Shown: positions 15,928 to 20,267 of the stretch, one piece after another | How the letters are laid out: every line of letters begins with the position of its first letter | Position numbering within the stretch: the stretch's first letter is position 1 | DNA from: a virus | Length of the DNA stretch: 20,283 nt | IMG/VR virus record: IMGVR_UViG_3300038369_000374 | Coordinates: 1 to 20,283 of that record | Direction: 5' to 3' (one strand) | Program-made: the position numbers and the translations under genes | Notes under the pieces: generated by a model | Seen by the model: the letters and a program-made list of their open reading frames with translations, nothing else | Database searches by the model: none | What the model was told of the DNA's origin: nothing

Positions 15928-16091
15928 GGTTCAATCTCCAAAGAATTAATAAATGTGGTACAATAACGATTAAATCGTGTGAGAGATTCAAACGGTACTT
16001 GGTCATCTTCTTCACCGACGTAGTAAAAAAGTTTGTTAATATCGCTCTGAAAGTTTATCAGAGCGATTTCGTTTTTAGTGTAACTACTCAT
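15924..16091 (-). CDS. Small protein of unknown function (55 aa)
   Basis: MSSYTKNEIALINFQSDINK begins a 55-residue frame ending INSLEIEP. Both ends are coupled: its ATG overlaps the upstream TGA (ATGA) and its TGA overlaps the next ATG in the same way, which is good evidence that it is translated. It is helical, acidic and rich in N, F and Y. The codons for residues 9-17 form a perfect 10-base inverted repeat (16041-16067). No recognised family. Confidence 0.65.
   Translation of the reverse strand: MSSYTKNEIALINFQSDINKLFYYVGEEDDQVPFESLTRFNRYCTTFINSLEIEP
16041..16067. repeat. Perfect 10-base inverted repeat inside the 55-residue gene
   Basis: ATCGCTCTGA and TCAGAGCGAT flank a 7-base loop. 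On the plus strand it is followed by TTCGTTTTTAG, so it could terminate antisense transcription. On the minus strand it would be a strong intragenic mRNA hairpin about 25 bases after the start codon. Confidence 0.7.
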
Positions 16092-16306
16092 ACCAGTGAA
16101 TCCAGTCTTGATTGTGGAATTTCTTTACCATCTCTGGCACCCCACTTGTTGATGTGGCGTGAAGTTGTTACTGACCAAAACTGATCTGTTTTAACGAATC
16201 CTTCACCGAAGATGTAAGCAGCAACAGGTGTGCGGTATGAGAACAAAATCCTTGCTTCGTTTGTCTCAACCTCAGTCATGTTTGATGCGATTGGTGTAAG
16301 TTGCAT
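16088..16306 (-). CDS. Conserved cyanophage-type protein of unknown function (72 aa)
   Basis: The start MQLTPIASNMTEVETNEARI has AAGGAG 8 bases upstream. An in-frame ATG 8 codons earlier lies inside the GTATACA box of the promoter and is rejected. The stretches FSYRTPVAAYIFGEGF and WSVTTSRHINKWG are a pattern I recall as recurring among small proteins of T4-like cyanophages, often with the ending ...LDSLV or similar. No catalytic motif or membrane segment is visible; the fold looks beta-rich. First gene of a three-gene coupled cassette (72, 55 and 63 residues). Function unknown. Confidence 0.75.
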   Translation of the reverse strand: MQLTPIASNMTEVETNEARILFSYRTPVAAYIFGEGFVKTDQFWSVTTSRHINKWGARDGKEIPQSRLDSLV

Positions 16307-16332
16307 GAGTGCTCCTTTTGTTGTATACATCT

Positions 16333-16365
16333 ATTATGGCATTAAAAAACCCCCTTGTCGGGGGT
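16333..16365 (-). promoter_or_regulatory. Fused terminator-promoter module
   Basis: On the minus strand ACCCCC-GACAA-GGGGGT plus TTTTT forms a terminator after the 79-residue gene. A CATAAT -10 (16333-16338) lies 17 bases past CCGACA (16356-16361), so the -35 falls in the hairpin loop and adjoining stem. A GTATACAACAAAAGGAG leader follows, leading to the 72-residue gene. Confidence 0.65.
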
Positions 16366-16367
16366 CA

Positions 16368-16391
16368 GTGTGCACTTTGTCAACTGTCTAC
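16368..16391 (-). repeat. Dispersed 3'-end repeat, copy C
   Basis: GTAGACAGTTGACAAAG followed by TGCACAC lies 1 base after the TAA of the 79-residue gene and just before the hairpin of the next module. The dyad is imperfect here. Confidence 0.65.
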
Positions 16392-16392
16392 T

Positions 16393-16632
16393 TTAGTACT
16401 CTGAGACAATTTTTAACCAACTCCAAACTTCTGATTTGGTTAACCACCCACGCACGTCAGTCCACTCGTCGTCATAGTGTATTTTGTCTCCCTTTAAAAG
16501 AGCAATCTCATAAAGACCTTCTGATCCTCCGTATGATCCGTCATGACACGCAACTGATAGACCATAACCATTATCGCAGTAATACCTTACTACTTCGTCA
16601 TTAGGTCTGATTACTCTTTTTTCTTTGTACAT
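16393..16632 (-). CDS. Conserved cyanophage-type protein of unknown function (79 aa)
   Basis: The start MYKEKRVIRPNDEVVRYYCD follows the promoter box. A 24-codon in-frame extension upstream would run through the terminator hairpin and promoter and is rejected. The protein contains NGYGLSVACHDGSYGGSEGL (21-40), with C and H residues in a glycine-rich loop, then an acidic segment and a helical end (WLTKSEVWSWLKIVSEY). I recall a similar pattern in small T4-like cyanophage proteins. The C-H pair alone does not make a metal site. No clear Shine-Dalgarno. It is alone in its cassette. Confidence 0.75.
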   Translation of the reverse strand: MYKEKRVIRPNDEVVRYYCDNGYGLSVACHDGSYGGSEGLYEIALLKGDKIHYDDEWTDVRGWLTKSEVWSWLKIVSEY

Positions 16633-16660
16633 AGTTTTGAAACTTTGTTTGTATACCTTT

Positions 16661-16695
16661 ATTATAGTAAATAAAAAACCCTCTGTGAAGAGGGT
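16661..16695 (-). promoter_or_regulatory. Fused terminator-promoter module with -35 exactly in the loop
   Basis: On the minus strand the stem ACCCTC / GAGGGT encloses the 6-base loop TTCACA and is followed by TTTTTATTT. The loop is the -35 hexamer: it lies 17 bases before TATAAT (16661-16666). Terminator for the 47-residue membrane protein and promoter for the 79-residue gene. A GTATACAAACAAAG leader follows. Confidence 0.75.
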
Positions 16696-16719
16696 GTGTG
16701 ACACTTTTAAAACTGTCTA
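16696..16719 (-). repeat. Dispersed 3'-end repeat, copy D
   Basis: TAGACAGTTTTAAAAGTGTC followed by ACAC includes the TAA of the 47-residue membrane protein gene. The flank ACACCC runs straight into the terminator stem, as in copy F. Confidence 0.65.
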
Positions 16720-16850
16720 TGCTTTCCCAGTTTTACAAGTTTTGCTTCTTTCTCTGTGCTATAATAGTCAATCGTCGTAGCTATTGCCATTCCGCAAGTG
16801 TAGATTGCATAGCAACCACCGATTACGATAAAAAGTTCAATTCCTGTCAT
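16707..16850 (-). CDS. Small single-span membrane protein (47 aa)
   Basis: MTGIELFIVIGGCYAIYTCG begins a 47-residue protein whose residues 5-27 form one hydrophobic segment containing two cysteines. It is followed by a charged tail (STEKEAKLVKLGKHRQF) that would lie in the cytoplasm by the positive-inside rule. AAGGAGG lies 9 bases upstream, one of the best ribosome sites in the window, inside the end of the overlapping 45-residue gene. The last residues are encoded by repeat copy D. It resembles the tiny host-membrane proteins common in phage early regions. A role in host takeover or lysis timing is speculation. Confidence 0.7.
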   Translation of the reverse strand: MTGIELFIVIGGCYAIYTCGMAIATTIDYYSTEKEAKLVKLGKHRQF

Positions 16851-16974
16851 TTTTGGGTTCCTCCTTAAGAACGAATGTAGATGTGTAATTTTTGTAGTCT
16901 ACGATCAAATTGTAATCTTTGTCCTCATAGACTTTAAGAAGTTCTTCGTAAACTTTAGGATCAAGCGGTTGCAT
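16837..16974 (-). CDS. Small protein of unknown function (45 aa)
   Basis: MQPLDPKVYEELLKVYEDKD is followed by a short beta-like stretch (YNLIVDYKNYTSTFVLKEE) and a polar end. GGGAGG lies 10 bases upstream of the ATG. It overlaps the end of the 90-residue gene by 14 bases and the start of the 47-residue membrane protein gene by 14 bases, so all three are probably coupled. The frame contains the next gene's ribosome site. No recognised family. Confidence 0.65.
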   Translation of the reverse strand: MQPLDPKVYEELLKVYEDKDYNLIVDYKNYTSTFVLKEEPKNDRN

Positions 16975-17233
16975 AATTAGTCCTCCCGAATCTTTCGGCA
17001 TAATAACCGATATTTACATAGTCCCTTTTAAGGGTGCATATCCTAGTAATGTCTGCTAGTGCTAGGAGATGTTCGGGTGTGTAAACTGATGGATCGTCCC
17101 ACTCTGAAACCGCAATCGCATTTTCAACGTCCATTGCACTTCCAATAGCAGGGCAAGACATCAACGTTCCATCTTCGTCGATCCAGAATCCCATTCCGAA
17201 ACAGTGCGAGTAATGAATTTCAGGTTTTGGCAT
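16961..17233 (-). CDS. Small protein of unknown function (90 aa)
   Basis: It starts MPKPEIHYSHCFGMGFWIDE with CGGAGG 4 bases upstream. The N-terminal half (DEDGTLMSCPAIGSAMDVEN) has H, C and C residues at 10, 11 and 27, not spaced as a known metal site. The C-terminal half (YTPEHLLALADITRICTLKR, then GYYAERFGR) looks helical. First gene of a coupled cassette with the 45- and 47-residue genes, driven by a promoter at 17256-17283. No recognised function. Confidence 0.75.
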   Translation of the reverse strand: MPKPEIHYSHCFGMGFWIDEDGTLMSCPAIGSAMDVENAIAVSEWDDPSVYTPEHLLALADITRICTLKRDYVNIGYYAERFGRTNYATA

Positions 17234-17242
17234 TTGCCTCCG

Positions 17243-17298
17243 TGTGTATGTTCTTATTATAATGGATCATAGATCCAATTCAACGAATAGTGGACACT
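17243..17298 (-). repeat. Duplicated promoter segment, copy 1
   Basis: This 56-base stretch matches 19409-19464 at 51 positions. Four of the five differences lie in the inverted repeat of the spacer and one in the early leader. It includes leader, -10, spacer dyad, -35 and half of a dispersed repeat. Confidence 0.85.
17256..17283 (-). promoter_or_regulatory. Promoter with spacer inverted repeat (90-residue gene)
   Basis: TTGAAT (17278-17283), 16-base spacer, TATAAT (17256-17261). The spacer is the inverted repeat TGGATC-TAT-GATCCA plus one T. The ATG is 22 bases past the -10, after an ACATACACACGGAGG leader. The dyad position suggests an operator or a structural element. Confidence 0.7.
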
Positions 17299-17312
17299 TA
17301 ACCAACTGGCAC
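17290..17312 (-). repeat. Dispersed 3'-end repeat, copy E
   Basis: GTGCCAGTTGGTTAAGTGTC followed by CAC includes the TAA of the ligase-like gene and encodes its last residues (V-P-V-G). It adjoins the promoter of the next gene. Confidence 0.7.
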
Positions 17313-18224
17313 AAAGCGTCCGCTATTAAAATTTGCATATGAGAAGATATGTCTGTAAACTAATTTGTACATACCGAACTTATTAGTCATTACGAATCCT
17401 TCGCCTATGTGCTTGTCATATCCAAGATATGCCTGTACTGGATCGCTGTGAGTCAATCTGCTCATAACGTCCGCTTTAGTTTCCTGCACTAATTTCCAGT
17501 AATTTATCAATCTGCCATGAACCCCATAGTTTTTAGGATCCACTTCTCTTCCTTCTCTATAATCCTTATTTATTTGTTTCTTCAACTCATTCGCAGTTTT
17601 TTGATCCACGAACTGGATCCCACCTGCCATATGTCGAATAAAGTCAATAGACTTTTTCAAGTTACTAATCGGATCGTCTTCTCTCTCCCTAACCTTAGTT
17701 CCTACGAACAAACAATCGTCCATTTTTTCCCAATTGTAATAATAGGGAAAAGACTTCATAGGGTACGCAACAGCATTAGCAAGATTATCTGTGCATTGAG
17801 TGGTGATGTACTGGGTATGGGGTGCAATTATTATTTTCTGCTCCACCACTTCGGGGAATTTATAGGTAAGGGTATTGGGTTTATATTCATCTCTCCCCCC
17901 GAACCCTATGAAGTCACCTTGAAAAACCATGTAACCTAGATGGTGTGGTATGTTGTCCAAACACGCATGAAGAATTTTTGCAACTTCTCCTGTGTGGTTA
18001 GAATCAATATCACTGTGTGAGTAGTTGATCTTGATTTTAACTTTGTTAAAGACGCTTTTAGTACCCACGAAAAATCTGTGAGTCTTTGGGTGATTACCCC
18101 ATACTACTGCGGGTGCACCATCATATTTTAATGATACATGACCGCCACCAGTAAACCAATCTAACACGGATAAATCTCCTGTTAGGATCATGTCTTCTGG
18201 GTGTTCTAGGTGTGTGTTTTTCAT
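17298..18224 (-). CDS. Predicted ligase-like nucleotidyltransferase (308 aa)
   Basis: SLKYDGAPAVVWG near residues 31-43 fits motif I (K33-x-D-G) of the DNA/RNA ligase and capping nucleotidyltransferase superfamily, where the lysine is adenylylated. FFVGTKSVFNK (51-61) follows. YMVFQGDFIGFG (98-109) fits the motif III region, GEGFVM (274-279) motif IV, and MYKLVY (285-290, K287) motif V. I recall uncharacterised proteins with this layout (HLEHPEDMILTGDLSVLDWF at the N-terminus) in T4-like cyanophages. Activity as an RNA or DNA ligase, or on another nucleotide-linked substrate, is inferred. No OB-fold or helical accessory domain is obvious. The ATG starting MKNTHLEH is chosen from that N-terminus. 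A 28-codon upstream extension crosses the promoter and is rejected. The -10 ends only 6 bases before this ATG, so the message may be leaderless. Confidence 0.75.
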   Translation of the reverse strand: MKNTHLEHPEDMILTGDLSVLDWFTGGGHVSLKYDGAPAVVWGNHPKTHRFFVGTKSVFNKVKIKINYSHSDIDSNHTGEVAKILHACLDNIPHHLGYMVFQGDFIGFGGRDEYKPNTLTYKFPEVVEQKIIIAPHTQYITTQCTDNLANAVAYPMKSFPYYYNWEKMDDCLFVGTKVREREDDPISNLKKSIDFIRHMAGGIQFVDQKTANELKKQINKDYREGREVDPKNYGVHGRLINYWKLVQETKADVMSRLTHSDPVQAYLGYDKHIGEGFVMTNKFGMYKLVYRHIFSYANFNSGRFVPVG

Positions 18225-18230
18225 ACCTTC

Positions 18231-18264
18231 ATTATAACAAATGAAAACCCCCTGTGTAGGGGGT
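18231..18264 (-). promoter_or_regulatory. Fused terminator-promoter module with -35 in the loop
   Basis: On the minus strand ACCCCC / GGGGGT encloses the loop TACACA, followed by TTTTCATTT. TACACA (18253-18258) lies 16 bases before TATAAT (18231-18236). Drives the ligase-like gene and may end transcripts from the 91-residue gene. The usual GTATACA box is replaced by GGTATGAAA, which supplies the start codon. Confidence 0.7.
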
Positions 18265-18285
18265 GTGTGACACTTTATAAAGTGG
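18265..18285 (-). repeat. Dispersed repeat, copy F, with a perfect 14-base palindrome
   Basis: CCACTTTATAAAGTGTCACA on the minus strand. The core CACTTTATAAAGTG (18271-18284) is a perfect palindrome. The right flank GTGTCACACACCC is identical to copy D. Unlike other copies it is not at a stop codon but about 80 bases past one. Confidence 0.6.
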
Positions 18286-18366
18286 TTGGGCGGTAGCTGA
18301 GTACGCAACTGTTTGAACTACCATTAAGTGTGTTGACCTAGGACTACTCTTCACACACCCAATCTG
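18286..18366 (-). other. Non-coding stretch after the 91-residue gene
   Basis: No convincing gene. A short minus-strand frame of 30 codons starts at an ATG near 18328 but runs through the repeat and terminator and has no ribosome site. On the minus strand GGTAGTT and AGCTACC (about 18296-18326) can pair as a 7-base stem with one G-U and a long loop. There is no U-tract after it. Confidence 0.4.
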
Positions 18367-18642
18367 CTACCATTCCTCCTTTCTATCGTGGATGAATTCT
18401 TGAAGAACTTCATACGAACCTTCTTGATCCAATACGTAAGGTGCAAGAACTTCATATAAGTTTTCATCGTACTCATCCATCTCATCCCTTAACTCATCTT
18501 CCTCAAGATCAATTAATTCATTCATCATGATGTCCCGAATGTACGCAAACAAATCTTCAGAGGTCATATCCGCAAGTTTGAATTTTACGAATTCTCTTCT
18601 CAGATCCTGTAGTTGCTCTTTTGTAAACAATGATTTAATCAT
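18367..18642 (-). CDS. Small acidic protein of unknown function (91 aa)
   Basis: The start MIKSLFTKEQLQDLRREFVK overlaps the upstream stop by 4 bases (ATGA). An in-frame extension of 13 codons would lie wholly inside the upstream gene and is rejected. The protein appears all-helical and strongly acidic (LIDLEEDELRDEMDEYDENL, near 47-66), ending QEFIHDRKEEW. Acidic helical proteins of this size are frequent in T4-like cyanophages; DNA mimicry is a possible but untested explanation. Last gene of the five-gene coupled cassette that starts at 19397. Confidence 0.75.
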   Translation of the reverse strand: MIKSLFTKEQLQDLRREFVKFKLADMTSEDLFAYIRDIMMNELIDLEEDELRDEMDEYDENLYEVLAPYVLDQEGSYEVLQEFIHDRKEEW

Positions 18643-18824
18643 AATACTGGATCCTCTTCTACTTCGCCTGTGGTTTCCCAACCGTTTGACAATTCTTCGC
18701 CAGTTTCAGTAATTACATAGAAGTGTCCAAAATTCTCCTGTAATCTTGCTTCAGCATCTTCAACTGAGTCTGCTTCCACATGAATCCAACCTGTTTTTGT
18801 AACTTCAAAACTAAATTCTTTCAT
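18639..18824 (-). CDS. Small conserved protein of unknown function (61 aa)
   Basis: MKEFSFEVTKTGWIHVEADS, followed by VEDAEARLQENFG, gives a beta-beta-helix pattern with the typical V-E-A-D-S-x-E-D-A step. This step recurs in small phage and plasmid proteins of the DpnD/PcfM-like type, although I cannot confirm membership. The second half is acidic (ETTGEVEEDPVL). A GAGGGGG ribosome site lies 6 bases upstream inside the previous gene. Both ends overlap neighbours by 4 bases. Confidence 0.7.
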   Translation of the reverse strand: MKEFSFEVTKTGWIHVEADSVEDAEARLQENFGHFYVITETGEELSNGWETTGEVEEDPVL

Positions 18825-19057
18825 AATACCCCCTCTAGTGTAAGTTGTTTTTGATCAAAAATGTCTTGTTCTTCAACTTCATATATTCTTTCGTTGTACT
18901 CTCCATAATCACTTTCATAATCATCGAAATCCCATTCTCCATTTTCATATTTTGAGATTGCGTGTTCTTTACTCCGTGCCATTATGGTATAAGTACCATA
19001 TTTTTCAAATTTTGTTGTAACCAAAAATGGTGTTTCTGTTGGTAATTCAATTGTCAT
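18821..19057 (-). CDS. Small conserved acidic protein of unknown function (78 aa)
   Basis: MTIELPTETPFLVTTKFEKY continues with GTYTIMARSKEHAISKYENG and an acidic Y-rich segment (WDFDDYESDYGEYNERIYEV). The A-x-S-x-E-x-A-I pattern mirrors the V-E-A-D-S-x-E-D-A step of the next gene's product. The two may be distant paralogues. TAATG overlap with the upstream gene and ATGA overlap with the downstream gene show coupled translation. No known function. Confidence 0.75.
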   Translation of the reverse strand: MTIELPTETPFLVTTKFEKYGTYTIMARSKEHAISKYENGEWDFDDYESDYGEYNERIYEVEEQDIFDQKQLTLEGVL

Positions 19058-19254
19058 TATTCGTAATACCCCAACTCTTCCTCTTCTTCTCTGATCTCTT
19101 TAGATGCCATTTCAAAAAAGTCTCTGATTGTCATATCAGGATATTGAAGTAGGTAGGAACATAATGCACCCATCCGCATATGCCCAGATTCTGCCATTTG
19201 GATTTGCTCCATAACAGTGTTAGCATCCCACTCTAGTGATTGTTGTTCTGTCAT
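19057..19254 (-). CDS. Small acidic helical protein (65 aa)
   Basis: The start MTEQQSLEWDANTVMEQIQM is preferred over an ATG 5 codons upstream because that earlier ATG is part of the ATGGAGGAA sequence. This supplies the ribosome site for MTEQQS, and the chosen ATG overlaps the preceding stop (TAATG). The remainder (HMRMGALCSYLLQYPDMTIR, then EIREEEEELGYYE) is helical with an extremely acidic end. No recognised domain. Confidence 0.7.
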   Translation of the reverse strand: MTEQQSLEWDANTVMEQIQMAESGHMRMGALCSYLLQYPDMTIRDFFEMASKEIREEEEELGYYE

Positions 19255-19397
19255 TAGAAGTTCCTCCATAGAAATGAATCGTCTCCGTTAATCTGTTTGA
19301 TTAACGCATCTGCTTTTGCATCTTCTTCTTTGATGAAGTCTTCTGCAAATTTGATGAGATCAAGTAAACCTTGAACATCTTTGTTTTTGTTGTCCAT
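19254..19397 (-). CDS. Small helical protein of unknown function (47 aa)
   Basis: MDNKNKDVQGLLDLIKFAED continues as a charged helix (FIKEEDAKADALIKQINGDD) and ends SFLWRNF. AAGGGG lies 7 bases upstream, and a promoter with spacer dyad precedes it. It opens a five-gene cassette (47, 65, 78, 61 and 91 residues) linked by TAATG/ATGA overlaps. The spacing of hydrophobic residues in the helix could support a coiled coil. No recognised function. Confidence 0.7.
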   Translation of the reverse strand: MDNKNKDVQGLLDLIKFAEDFIKEEDAKADALIKQINGDDSFLWRNF

Positions 19398-19408
19398 TTA
19401 GAACCCCT

Positions 19409-19464
19409 TGTGTATGTTTTTATTATAATGGATTACGAATCCAATTCAACGAATAGTGGACACT
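19409..19464 (-). repeat. Duplicated promoter segment, copy 2
   Basis: Matches 17243-17298 at 51 of 56 positions. The inverted repeat differs but stays self-complementary. Confidence 0.85.
19422..19449 (-). promoter_or_regulatory. Promoter with spacer inverted repeat (47-residue gene)
   Basis: TTGAAT (19444-19449), 16-base spacer, TATAAT (19422-19427). The spacer is TGGATT-CGT-AATCCA plus one T. Leader ACATACACAAGGGG follows. Compared with the copy at 17256, the stem pair C-G has become T-A. Confidence 0.7.
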
Positions 19465-19477
19465 ATTCTAACTGTCC
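19456..19477 (-). repeat. Dispersed 3'-end repeat, copy G
   Basis: GGGACAGTTAGAATAGTGTC followed by CAC carries the TAG of the 92-residue gene and encodes its final D-S. Confidence 0.7.
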
Positions 19478-19746
19478 CAACCCAACTCCTTTTGCAATCT
19501 ATCTCCATCAGTAGAGAGTCTATTATATAAAATCGAATCTTTTACAATAGTTTCGTGTTTATGTGTTGTGCCTACTAATTTCACATTAGTTTCACTACCT
19601 TTAGATTTCTCAAGTGCTTGTTCGTGAGCATCAAGATATTCATTAGTTGGAACATCATAATATTCATAAACTGTGGTTGTTTTTGCAACTCTGACTCTAG
19701 TTACTGCTTGATAACCATAATTACCATACTTGTCAATTTTTTTCAT
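19468..19746 (-). CDS. Small protein of unknown function (92 aa)
   Basis: MKKIDKYGNYGYQAVTRVRV starts a 92-residue protein with a beta-rich first half (TTTVYEYYDVPTNEYLDAHE) and a more helical second half ending LQKELGWDS. AAGGTGG lies 11 bases upstream. The ATG overlaps the stop of the ArdA-like gene (TAATG), so the two are coupled. Y-rich and mildly basic at the start. No recognised motif. Co-expression with an antirestriction-like protein hints at an early host-defence role, by context only. Confidence 0.75.
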   Translation of the reverse strand: MKKIDKYGNYGYQAVTRVRVAKTTTVYEYYDVPTNEYLDAHEQALEKSKGSETNVKLVGTTHKHETIVKDSILYNRLSTDGDRLQKELGWDS

Positions 19747-20267
19747 TAGTCAACCACCTTTTTGAATATGTGTCCATAAGTGTATTCACTCATGTCGCAA
19801 TCAATTTCAAAATAATCCTTTGAGAGTTTAGATTCCCAAATAGTCTCATAGTTAACCTCTACCCAAGCAGGTAAGTTTTTTAACTCATCTACATTGTTGC
19901 ACCAATACTCTGCGAAATCAGTTGCAGTTTGAAATTCTCCTTCATACATGTCCTCAAACTTCTCATAAAAAGACGCATCGAGGTCAAAGTAATTTCCGAA
20001 GTTATCTACTAACTCTGTTCCGTAATCATCGCAAAGTCGATGATACGTTGTGTAGTGTGCTTGAAACTCCTCCTCGGAATGATTCTCAATGAAACGACAC
20101 ATTTCATTGTATTCCCAATTGAAAAGTTCATTGTAACAATCAAGAAGTTCTTGTGTGCGTTCTTGCATTTGTCCTGTTGGTTTGCCCATAGAAATTTGCT
20201 CGTTATACTTATTATAAAGCAATTCGTACTCTTTTCTTGTTAGAGTGGACACTTTTTTAACTGGCAT
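19746..20267 (-). CDS. ArdA-like antirestriction protein (173 aa)
   Basis: The C-terminal half follows the ArdA pattern: F-E-D-M-YEGEF (about 104-112), then a FAEYW helix (118-122), LPAWV (132-136), NYETIWESKL, DYFEI (151-155) and a final Y-x-H-I-F. The protein is strongly acidic, as expected for a DNA mimic that blocks type I restriction enzymes; ArdA proteins have about 165 residues. The N-terminal part (EYELLYNKYNEQISMG, ERTQELLDCYNELF) looks helical. The start is uncertain. The ATG at 20267 (MPVKKVSTLT) keeps the helical N-terminus but lies in repeat copy H. A TATAAT with a GTATAA box at 20202-20216 would instead favour the ATG at 20189 (147 aa, no ribosome site). Family call inferred from pattern. 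Confidence 0.65.
   Translation of the reverse strand: MPVKKVSTLTRKEYELLYNKYNEQISMGKPTGQMQERTQELLDCYNELFNWEYNEMCRFIENHSEEEFQAHYTTYHRLCDDYGTELVDNFGNYFDLDASFYEKFEDMYEGEFQTATDFAEYWCNNVDELKNLPAWVEVNYETIWESKLSKDYFEIDCDMSEYTYGHIFKKVVD
20211..20216 (-). promoter_or_regulatory. Possible -10 box inside the ArdA-like reading frame
   Basis: TATAAT followed by AAGTATAACGAG resembles the -10 plus GTATACA box of neighbouring modules, 21 bases before the ATG at 20189. There is no usable -35 at 16-18 bases. The bases also encode a natural-looking Y-N-K-Y-N, so chance is a real possibility. Confidence 0.35.
20245..20267 (-). repeat. Dispersed repeat, copy H
   Basis: ATGCCAGTTAAAAAAGTGTC followed by CAC. By analogy with other copies it should mark the 3' end of an upstream gene, yet it also supplies a start codon and the first codons (M-P-V-K-K-V-S-T) of the ArdA-like frame. 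Confidence 0.65.

Noticed and set aside
16230-16604. Plus-strand open frame of 124 codons
   Set aside because: It crosses two minus-strand genes and the terminator-promoter module between them.
16633-16704. N-terminal extension of the 79-residue gene
   Set aside because: The extra 24 codons translate the terminator-promoter module at 16661-16695.
17517-17939. Plus-strand open frame of 140 codons
   Set aside because: It lies antisense to the ligase-like gene, whose motifs I-V are clear. The plus-strand translation lacks a ribosome site and recognisable features.
18225-18308. N-terminal extension of the ligase-like gene
   Set aside because: The extra 28 codons translate the terminator hairpin and promoter.
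18286-18366. tRNA-like segment (GGTAG stem, GTTCAAAC)
   Set aside because: No acceptor stem pairs at the right distance, and D and anticodon arms cannot be drawn.
15393-20267. CRISPR array
   Set aside because: The repeats are 0.3-1 kb apart, diverged and separated by genes, with no uniform spacers and no cas genes.
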